Source of the DNA: Xanthostigma xanthostigma
Lineage: Eukaryota > Arthropoda > Insecta > Raphidioptera > Raphidiidae
Reading direction: 5' to 3'
NCBI GenBank assembly: GCA_963575645.1
Contig: OY754464.1
Location: forward strand, 76,978,948 to 77,042,947
DNA: 64,000 bases
The notes beneath the pieces were generated by a model, which made no database searches, was not told the origin of the DNA, and saw nothing but the letters and a program-made list of their open reading frames with translations. The position numbers and the translations under genes are program-made. Below, piece after piece: positions 11,501 to 23,500 of this stretch (positions are counted from its first letter, which is position 1; the number at the start of each line of letters is the position of its first letter).

Positions 11501-14500
11501 CGGGATTATTAAAAACAAGAATTTTTAACGTAAATTAAAAATATATTTTGTGTTAATGGAATATTCATATAACATTAGAACATACCTAACAATTGTAAAG
11601 CCAGGTTTTACAATATTTATTTAATAAAAGGAGCAAATTTTACTTGAATATCAATTAGAAGTAATTAATACTGGAGAGGTTCTAGACGCAATAGAAACTG
11701 ATTTTACGTTTTATTAAAATAATTTACTCTAGAAGATAAAATTTGGTATGTAATTTGAATCATAAAGATTTTAACGTGATTTGTTTTATCGCATATAATC
11801 TGGTGGTCAAAGCATTTTAATTGCCAAACGTCACTGTGTAGTAAAGTGGCATTTTACTAAACGATTTTAAATGCAATAATGTGCCTTTACTAACAAATGA
11901 GAATAATAAACTGGCCACGTGCGAGTAGAACTTGCGAGGGAGAGGGTATGTACCATTCCGTTTTTTGTGAAAACTTTAATACTTAAGATTTTCGTTTTAG
12001 TTTTCCTGTAAACTATAAGAGGGGGCCCTATATTCGCTATTTTTCCAAATTTTAGACTCAGTAGTTTTGGAGTGAAGGATTTCGGTACATATTAAATATT
12101 TATTCTTTCTTTTGTACCTGACCGCTAAGGTAGGGCAATTTCCGTATCTATATATTTTTTAGTTATTTTGAGTAGGTAATAAAAGACAACATCGGATTTT
12201 TCTTATATTATTTATTACATATTATCACAAGAATTTTTTAGACAATAATCAGTCTTAAATATAATAATTATTAATGGCATAATTAAAGACTACTGCAAAT
12301 AAGTTGAGTTTATTTGTTTTACCTGTAAGATAAACGATCAGTAAAAACTGTGGTATTAAATTGGGGATCAGCATCTGGTCTTATTTGCCTTCGTCCAGTT
12401 AGTTGAGTAGTCATAATATCGCTCCGATCAAAATAATCTGAACAAATTTGAGCAAACTTTTTGACATGCTGTTTTCGTAAATCCAAAATATCATCCATCT
12501 TTGTCTGCGCTCATGATTTACTGGAAAGCTACAACAATATAAATAAACATTAAAGTATACTAAAATGTGCTGTAAAAGGTAAACGAAATGTTTACCTTCG
12601 AAAAATCTAGGTTCAGTAAATAAGTCCAACAAAATTATCTATTCAGCTTAAAGTTGGGAAATCTAGCTTAGAATTTAACAATCATTTTTTTAATCCTCCA
12701 TCAAGATATTTTTTAAAGAAGTGCACATGTAAAATTGTTTTTGCAATAATTTAATAAAAATAATTTTTAACTACGTCTACACCACTGCTTAACTTAAAAA
12801 AAACATAATCTTACTTACCGCCGAAATATCAATCCGGGATTAGAATAATCCATTTTTTTGCAAACTACGCACTGCCGAACCATTGTAAATTGTCAATACT
12901 AATAAAAAAAAATGAAAAATACTTGATTTTCGCAAAATGTCACACAAAGCACATAGCAACACTGCAACTTCCGTAATGACAATAAAAGGAATGCATTGAA
13001 TGAAAAGTGAATCATGCGTTCATGCAGTGTTGTCACATGTATTTTCCAACAGATGCATTTAATATAAGTTATATACCCTTCGTCTTCAGCTCGCCGAAGT
13101 TTGTCAACGTTGAATTCTGATAGAAACGGTGTATGATCAGATTAAAATGTAAACAGTTGGATCTGCTTATATTAAATATCTCTGGGTGTACCAAAAATGC
13201 AAGATCCGGCATTAGAAATATATACCCTCATCTGTTATTTGATGATGACAAAGATTATATTAGATATATTCATTGATAAATTGCAAATGGGTTGCCTAGC
13301 TAAATCGCGTACCGATACTGTTAAATAAAATATATTCTAATTACCTTTTTTTGGATAAATAGAGGTTGCCTATTTTCAGAAGAACTCTAAAATCTTGAAA
13401 ACCATCGTTGTGACAAACTTTTGCTGAGGCAACCTAATAATGTTCGGTAGGGAATGAAATAGCCTAGCATTTCAGAAAAAAATAATTGATAACTGATCAC
13501 TTGATAGCTGATGAGGGTATATTAATAACGCTTGCTTACCTGTTTATATCTGACAACTTCACAGTTGTGCTGCGGGAAAAGTAGACAACCTATATTTTTC
13601 CAATTCTTTGTGTCATATATTCTCTCGGCTAATGCTCGATTTTTATGATTGACAAATCGGGGAAGTTGATCAAAAAAAGAATTTATTTTAACAGCTTCGA
13701 TATGCGATTTAGCTGGACAACCCATTTTCAATTTATCAATGAATATTTTTTTTCTTCCGCCACCAATAGCTTCAGGGTTTGACCCATGTGCCAATTTCTT
13801 AATATTTAATAACATGTATAACAAGGACACAATGATGGATGGATTGATGGAACTAGAAGTAGGGTCAAGGATAGCAATAGTCTCATAAATGCAGGATCGA
13901 CACAAACGAGAGAGACTTTCATAGATGAATTGAAATGGTTAAGGACAACACATAAGGATGAACACCCCCTTTTTTAAATCCTAATGCTGTGTTTGTTACA
14001 GAATTCATAATTATGTCATAGACTTCGTAAATGGCTATGCTTAATATATGTTTAACACTTAAGGATCAATGAATATAATATTATCTAACATAATATAATC
14101 TTTGTCATCATCAAAGAGCAGTGAGAGTATATATTTCTAATACCAGATCTCGCACTAATAGTACAGACTATAGATCTTAGACTATAATATGGAGGGATTT
14201 TGGTTGTTCTGCAGCTTTGCATAGATGAATCGCCACTAACTGAACTACTTAGTTCCAGTTGATAAGCTGTACTAATCAGAAAAACGTCATTGTGGTAAAT
14301 CGACTTCTTTTTACCGTGGAGAAGCAACTGATTCAGCGAGTCTTTACTCTTATTTGCATTAAATAATAAAAGTGACACATTCCTTTGAAATTAGGACTTA
14401 CTGCTGACGTACATACGATGTTTATCCAGTGCTCTTAGAAATAAAAGCCCTCTTAATATTTAAATTGCGATAATAAAAATCAGTTACGTTACAAGTCATA

Positions 14501-17500
14501 TTAATGAATTAAAATACTTCATGAAATTAATTATAGAAATTTGTTAATTTTTGCAGATGTGTAGGTATAATTTTAAGAATCTACAAAATGATAAAAAAAA
14601 GAATGTGCTTTAGGCCACGCGGCTGAAGTAAAACTTCTTCCTGCCATAATTTGTTATTATTCACCCGAAAAATTTAATGTATTGAACAAAATATTTTTAT
14701 AAAATTGTTCAAGAACCAAATGAACAGTCTAATGTAAGAAGAAAGAAATATAAACATAAAGATAATGAAAACAAAAGTTTTACATTGCAGTTACTTAGCT
14801 CTCGTTGGATTTTAAGTGTAAATCTTTATTAAATATTATTTAGCTCTGCAAGTTAAGTAGGTTTACAAAACTTTTTTCTGTCACCTGATAGCGTCAGTGG
14901 CAAGTAAAGTGTGTGTCATTCTATTGTTAGTACCTACTGCTTATATTTTCGGCCACCTGATGGTGCCACTAGCCAGTGAAGTATTTGTTTTGGCCACCTG
15001 ATGACGCTACTAGCCAGTGAAGTATTTGTCATCCTCTTTCTATCTTCACTAACTTATATCTCCCTCTCAACTTCCGTTCGCCTCGCCCGATCACACTTCC
15101 GTAAATCTCTCGTCGCGCATTCACCAGCTTACTCCCCAAGTCAAGCGTGCGTAAAGAAGTTTCAGAAGCAAATCCGGTAGAATTTGGTCAAAGCTATTAG
15201 TTCAGACGCCGGGCCGCAAACGAAATACATTTTGCAGAATTTATATCTATCGCATCCGGGTGAAACCGGGACGGACAGCTATAGTCTTTATATAATATAT
15301 AGACAATCCATTATTCTTTTTTATGGTTTCACGTTATGTAAATATTTACTACACGTTTTATTGAGTTCATGATTTTTATATTTTTATGTAGAAATTCTGT
15401 TAATAGCGTGAACTATTTTTTGCTGTTTGTTTATTTTTTCTATTGAATTAGTTCATTGCGGCATTTCCTCTGTTTCATTAGTATTAAATTTACCCCGGAA
15501 AAACAATGTCTATGTGATTTATGTTTAATTAATAGACAGCGTGCTTCGTGAAATGATGTCTTTTTTTAACTACGAAGCTTTATTATTTGGTCCTGTTGAT
15601 AAATTTATAATAAAAATTGCAATAATTTAAAATCCTGCGAACTGTTAACAATTTTATTTTAGATCTTCATATTGACAAGTGTTTGTCAAAGGTACTTTAT
15701 TGTGAATTGTGTCAAAACAACTTTTTTTTAAGAGATTTCAGTCACTATTAATTACTGAAGTGTTTTTGTAACATATATACCTAAGTACTTATTTTTTTTT
15801 TAATCGTGATAAATTCAATAAAAATATAGACAACACTACTTCAAAGTAGTAAGGTGGATAAACGTATGAGACAGGTTTTTGTGACACGATTTTTTTAAAA
15901 CGAGCTGAAAATATTTTCTCGTTTTCAAAAGAATTTGTTTCATTCTTTTCATTTTTCAACATTTGCTTACGTGTCGACAAGTAGCCTGATTAAACGGTAA
16001 TTCCTGTACCGGTCATCTTGTTGAGAATTTCCATGGTGTTGGGGGGTACCGGGTTCGAATCCCGGCGGGGGCAGATGTGGCCGGGACTTTTTTCTGCTGC
16101 CTTTCGCCAAGAAACGGCAATTTCTGTACCGACCATCTTGTTGAGGTTTTTCATGGTTTCCCTCAATAATTCCAGATAAATATCGAGATGGTTCCTTATT
16201 GAAGGCCATGGCCGATTACCTGTCAAACTCCTATGCTCAAAATTTGCCACCTTATCCTAATGTCCTAAAAAGTCCTTCATTCGCACATTGCTATTAATTA
16301 GTTGAAGTTGAAAAAAGTAGAAAATAACGGGAAGTGTGATAGATGGAAAATAGTAATGGTGCGAATGGCGTCTTTTATGACGTAAAGCCGAGAAACGGAC
16401 GTTAAACGCATTATTATTAATGATTCCTTATTGTCTTTTTCTATATTGCACATACCGCGAAACTAGCGGTATGTGCTTTATTATCGCTTTGTGCGTCAGA
16501 GCTGACTTTCGTTCATATAAGAAGTTATATCTAAGTTAATTTCACACGAAATCCATTCAAATTGAAGCTTTTTGAAAGGAGGAGATTCTGATCTATAAAA
16601 CAGAACCATTTTTAAATCAATTCGAGTTCATAAATACTATTAAAATTGTATTTGAAAATTACAAACAGCAGTTGTCGGTTGGTCTGTACGTATGTACGTC
16701 ACGACTCTACAGATCGCAATTTTGGTCGGATTGCCTTGGGTTATATTTTATTCACTTTGTTTAGTATCGGACCAGAACCCTATTTAAATTCACATAAATG
16801 TGTTCAGTAGTTTAATTTTTATAAACAAAAATTAAAAATAAAATTAAAAAAAAAAATACCTATTACTGTTATTGTAAATGTAGTATATTACGTAGAATAC
16901 TGCTACACTTCTATACCACAATAACAACGCAAGCTGCGATATCGGTATGGCCGAGCGGTTAAAGCGTTAGTCCAGCAATAGCAAGTTGCCGGGTTCGATT
17001 CCCGCTGACACAAGTAATATTTTTTTTCTATTCCATTGTATTTTTTATTTTTTTTTTCTATTTTTTTAATTGTTTTTTTTTAATCTATTTTCTCAATTTT
17101 TTTTCATTATAATATGTACAGTTGAAAACTTGCGGGATGTGCACTTTTGGTTTTGCCAACTATTTCTTTCTTCTTCCGATACTATTTTTAAACTAGTAAC
17201 AACAAAATACTTTATAAGAATCCAAACTTTTTTGTTTAAAATTTTGCGTTATGTTTCACATATAAACCTTCAATAAATATCTCTGTAAAGTGCCTTATAC
17301 TATCAATATAATGAGTATTAATTATCTTTCAAATGATCAGCTGCCGCTTATTTGTGAAAGAATAATGTCATTACAATTATTTTTTTTTGTTACAGATGAT
17401 ATTCAGCCTAATTACGATTTTAAAAATTCAGTTAAGTTTTTCGATTTATACAGTAAATTAGAAATTGTATGTAATATAACTTCGTCTCCAGAAAGCAAGT

Positions 17501-20500
17501 TTGTTGTAAAATGGTAAGAAAAAACATACTTTTTAATCATTGTTCTAACCTAAAATTAGCGATGTTGTTATAATGACTCAATACGCGCGTCATGTTTGGT
17601 TTATCTTTCACTGCACACAAATTCTGAAGATACGTCATTGTTGTATAGTCTACACTCTAAACCAGTGATTCCCAAAGTGGTCTATATCGACCCCCAGGGG
17701 TCGACGACAAAGGGGTCCATATCAGCAGGAAAACAAATTGGGGGTCCATGAAATGAAAATGGAGGTCAACGATAGTGAATCTCCTAACAAAAAATAAACA
17801 AACTGGACATTGTTAACCGAAGAGATTTAAGATTAAATCTAACTAAATTGATGCCAAATGTTGAAAATTTATTATTAAAGCATCAGGTTCATCCCTCACA
17901 CTAAAAGCATTTATTTTTAGCTTAGTTATTTTATGTAACAGAAAGTAAATTTTAATTTGAATCTAATTAATAAATGTATAAAACTAAACATTTCACATTA
18001 CATTTCACTACCGTTATAAATTTAAATCGTTCAAAGTAGCACTATACCAGTTGTCAAAAATACATTTGAAATTAATGAATTTGCTAAAAATCAATATCAG
18101 ATAAGCAGGGGATCTACCCAAAACCGAAAAACATGGCAAGTGGTCTACGAGACAAAAAAGTTTGGGGACCTCTGCTCTAAACCATTGACTTACGCAACTG
18201 GACATGCCCGAGCGATGTGAAAAGTGCACTCCCTTCGAAAGAAAAAGATTATTTATCGATGGTGTGGCAAATCTTTATCTCTCAAAATAGTAACTTAACC
18301 TCAAACGTTTATTTTTTTTTAATATTTACCGACCTGTGAAAAGATCTCTGAGGGACTTGCACTTCTCCGTTCGCTATATTATTTTTATAGGTACTTGTAT
18401 GAGTTGTATATTTTTATATTTATACCATTTTCATTCCAAATACCGAGAACCAATAGCGTGTAGAGAAAAGGATAACGCATACTCTATCCTCCTCACTCAG
18501 TGAACCGAAAAACAAATTATAACGATATATGGCGATGGCAAATCCAGTAGTGTAAGTCAATGGTCGATATTTTTATTTAATTCGCACTTACGTCATAAAT
18601 AATATAAAGAATATAGTATATTATTCAACTCATGCGCGTTATTCATGTTTTATCATGCCTAAAAACCGAACCCTAAATAGCCATTTACCGACTGGTGACA
18701 ATTACTTGTCATAACTCAATGAAGATTCCTACTAGCTCGGCCATTGTGGAGAAATGAAAATAAACGTAACTATTTTCTGAGTCGTAACGAAATAGTCGGT
18801 AACAACAACTCCGTTGTTACCCATTGAGGCTAAAATTGAGAGGCCGAATGTTTTCGACATGGAGTTTATTCATAACCGGCTAACCTCAAACCAAAACATT
18901 GAATCGTGCTGTTTGGTGCTGTTAGTATTGACAGTTTTTTTTATAAAGAAATAAATAGATATTTACAACATCTCATTATAATTAAAACATGAATAACGCG
19001 CAATTGTTGAATAAAATTATGGGCGCAACTTGTAGGCTAAGTCATGACCTGTCAGCGCGATGAATGACTTAGACTACTAGTTACGCCAATAACTATTCTT
19101 CATAGATACTATAGCTATGTGCAATCGTAGTTAATACAGTATGTAAAGGCCGCTGCACACGAGGCTAGTTTTGCTGCTGTGACTTTTGCTGGTTGTCGCG
19201 CTGCGGACTTGCGTCTGTGACTACAAGCCGGATTGCAAAATTAAAACCGAGACTATTTATCGTGCTTGTTGGTGTTCTGACTTTTAGCAAGGACCAATCA
19301 GAAATCAGTATCTTGTCACACGTAGGCGACATGGGCAAACGTCATAAACAAACATGGCGCCATAGTGTGTGTTCTGTTCAGAGACAATAGACATCCACTT
19401 TTGTTAACATTCTACAAATCCAGCTTCAAAACGCGCATCGTGTGAAGCCAACGCATAAAAACCGTCACGAAATTCAGCGCCACATCACGCTTGGCACCTA
19501 TCATCGAAATCAAGCAACGAATCTAGAGGCAAAACCAGTCTCGTGTGCAGCGGCCTTTAGTGTCAATGTATTTACTAAGCTGGCTACGGAGAAAATGGGT
19601 GATTCGGTGCAGAGCTGAAAATTTGCAGAATAATTTAGGAGATAGTACAAGTAAGTAGGGAAAAAATTGCCAGAATGCTAGGCGGAAGATAAAGAGCCGC
19701 CAGAAAGCGCTAATGTTGCGAAAAATCAGTGCACTTCTGGCAATTTCTATACTTATTCTGTAATTCAAAACTAGATTATATATTATACATTATATAGTTA
19801 TAAGGGCATACTGAAAATTCAAACATGATATAATAATTACATTCGACAAATATTCAAAATTATTAATGTAATTTTGATAGAAATAAAATTAAATAAATTA
19901 ATAAAATTACGTTGTTATAACAATGTAATTTTATTAATGAAAATATATGACGATTAATTTTATTTCTATCAAAATGACATTTGAATATTTGTCGAATGTA
20001 ATTATTATATTATGTTTGAATTTTCAGTATGCCCTTATAACTATATAATGTATAATATATATTATAATATATAATCTAGTTTTGAATTACAGAATAAGTA
20101 TAGAAATTGCCAGAAGTGCACTGATTTTTCGCAACATTAGTGCCTTCTGGCGGCTCTTTATCTTCCGCCTAGCCTTCTGGCAATTTTTTCCCTACTTATT
20201 TGTACTATCTCCTATTATTCTGCAAATTTTCAGCTCTGCACCGAGTCACCCATTTTCTCCGTAGCCAGCTCTCCGTCTATAATTAGTTCTATCAAACAAA
20301 GGAAAAGAATTCTTGAATCAGACGACTGATGTCTTTATTTCACAGGTACAAAGATGATACTTTATTAACAGAAGACAGATATAAAATACACAATGAAAGA
20401 CATGAGTACTACCTTCGTATTGACAAGGCAAATCCAACCGATTCCGGTAATTACAGCTGTAAGGTATTTAAGGACGACAATGCGGAAATTCCGGCTAAAT

Positions 20501-23500
20501 CGGCAAACATTAGGGCTTCATGTAAGTGTAATGTTTATAATTTTTGTGTTTGTATCACGTACTTAATACAGAATACTCCTATATTGCTAGTTCTCGTTAA
20601 AGTTGAAGTGTTGCTCACCAAGAAAGACAGCAACTGCACATTTTTATTTTACTTTTTGCATACTTTTATCTCACTTATTTATACTCGATCCCCGTTATGC
20701 GCAAGCGTGACGACTCTTGCAAGGAAGTGAGAGCGTTAATGTTTGTCTTTTTTTTATTTTAGCAAGAGCAAAGGTGAAAGTGCAAGTCGAAAGCGTGAAC
20801 GTGGTCGAAGGTGAAAAATTAAAACTTTTCTGCAAAGTTTTGGGTGATCCATCTCCGACAATTCAATGGAAATTCAAGAACGAAACTTATAATGGGAACA
20901 CCAGCCGAATTACTTTGTTGCCCGACACGGAAGAACCAAAGGTTATAGACAACACCGTTTTCCTGATAGAAAATGCAGAAATGACAGATCGCGGCGAATA
21001 TGTCTGCGTTGCTAAAAATTTCTACACTGACGCTGTTGACGACGAGTCCAAAGTTCTCGTCAGAATTAAAGGTGAGATGATTACTTTTTTTTAATTGTAA
21101 GTTATACTTAAGAGTATTCGTCCCTGCAAATTCCCCCTGCACCCTTCATCTCAAATCTTTTCCCCTCGCCTAAAAACGGTTCGCGCTCTCCCGACGCTAT
21201 TTTTAAAGCTAGAGGGTTCTGGTAAACGCCAAATGAAAGACAAAGAATCAGACTACAGATCCTACATGCGAATTTTTTGAGAAACAGTTTGGCCTACATG
21301 TGAAATATTACGTAACTTATTTTTTTCAAAAAGTTTTTTTAGGAATTTTTTTTCAAAAAATTCGCCTGAAGGATCTGTAGTCTGATTCTTTGTCTTTCAT
21401 TTGGCGTTTACCAGAACCCTCTAGCTTTAAAAATAGCGTCGGGAGAGCGCGAACCGTTTTTAGGTGAGGGGAAAAGATTTGAGATGAAGGGTGCAGGGGG
21501 TATTTGCAGGGACGAATACTCTTATAGTAAATTATCAAAGACTAGCAGTCCCGTCCAGTTTCACCCGGGTGCAAAAGAACGAATGGGGAAGGGAGGGACA
21601 TGAGTAAGCACATTTATCTTAGTTTACCGAGATGAATGTTGGGTCCAAATTTTTTGCAGTTTTCGGCAGTTCCCTGCTTTATTACTTATTTTACACTATA
21701 ACCTCCATTTTTGATGAAAATATTTTTTTTAAGTAAGTAATAATTATTTCTTTTAAATCAATAATTACTGTATAATTAATAAAATATAATAAATATTTAA
21801 TTGAAAACACTGTAGGAAAATTATTTTTATATATAGGTACTGTAATAGTTTTCAAAAATTCAAATGAGCTATTATTTAGATTTATTTAATTTTAATTAGT
21901 CGTAAATAAAACTAAAATAAATTTAAATGATAGCCTTAGAAGAAAGCAATGCAGAAAATAAAAAAAAAAAAAAACATTAAAAACATATTCGTCCAAGGTG
22001 GGGCTCGAACCCACGACAGTCGAGCGCTCTACCGACTGATCTAACCGAGTTTCTGTCGTGTGCCGCTAATATTGGGATATTCAGTTAGGGCATTTCACCT
22101 GAATATAAGTATATAGTGAAAAATTTTGACTGACATTCTGCAACATTTTTCATTGATTTTCCGCTTCTGTTAGTCGTAGCGTGATATTATATAGCCTATG
22201 GCCTTCCTCGATAAATGGGCTATCCAACAAAAAAAAATTTTTTTTCAATTCGAACCAGTAGTTCCTGAGATTAGCGCGTTCAAACAAACAAACTCTTCTG
22301 CTTTATATATTAGTATAGATTGTCAAATGTCCAGAATTTGTAATAGTCCAAGCTCCCATGACAGAAAAAGTTACCCCTACGAACACCTCAAAATTATAAA
22401 GTGAAAATGGCTGAAAAACATGTAAGAAACATGTTACGCCCGCCAGACTAGTAAAAATTTGTTAATTGTTATTTTTTATGAATTTTTGAATTAAAAAAAA
22501 CATGTTTTTTTTCTAAAACACCTGCTTGAAATTTATACAATTTGTAGTAAATAATGTACCATTTTTGAAAAAATTTGTCTGGCTGACAATTTTTGTTAAT
22601 AAATTTGTCAGACTTCATTTGTTATAAATTATTTTTTTTATGAAAATACATTTCATAACACCTCCTTGAATTTGTTTTTAAATAAAGTTTAAGATCTCTT
22701 CTATCTAACTTGTCTTGCTGACAATTTTTGTTAATAAAGTCAGACTTCATTTGTTATAAATTTTGTTTTTATGAAGTCTGTCATAGTAAAAAACATTTTT
22801 TCGCAGGCAGACCAATTTTTATGCAGAAAATAGATGTCAAACCTTCTTTCAAAAAAAAAATTAAGGTGGTGTTTTGACACGGCCCTTGTAAAAGCTGATT
22901 TGTTTATGAAAAACGCTGTCACGGCGCTTAAAAATTGAATCTGACATGGTAAAAAACAATATTTTGATGAAAAATGTATTAAAGTATATAAAAGGGATCT
23001 ACCATATTAATTTAGAATAAAAATTTTTTTTTTTCTAGTTAACAACGATTATACCATATTTTTTCATTAAAAAATGTGGTATAATCGTTGCTAACTAGGA
23101 AAATTTTTTTTTTATTCTAAATTAATACAGTAGATCCCTTTTATATACTTTAATACATTTTTCATCAAAATATTGTTTATTACAATAAATTAAAACATTA
23201 TTTTTCCTAATTTTTTTTCGAGTATTTCTATCAATCTTATAATGCAACAAATGCATTTATTCTTATTTTTGATAATTGCTTTGTGACTATAAAAGTACAA
23301 AAAAGTGACCGATTTTCGGTATACTGACAATTTGTCATCGAAATAATCTAGACTTTTTTTTATATAAATTGCTATTTTCGCATTTGGAACTTTAGGTATG
23401 TATGATTTCCGAAAATTGTCGATGCCTACATTTTGAAAACCAGGAATTTTAAAATGTCCGTAAAATCTTCTAATAGTAGGAGAGCTCAAACATTTTTGAA

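Noticed and set aside
16941..17012. Possible tRNA-Ser/Leu gene
   Set aside because: A and B boxes are good, but acceptor-stem pairing and the long variable arm are missing and the sequence sits in a repeated element; treated as SINE-like.
20082..20264. ORF identical in sequence to a minus-strand ORF at 19523-19768
   Set aside because: The two are the two arms of the 19578-20270 foldback, not two genes.
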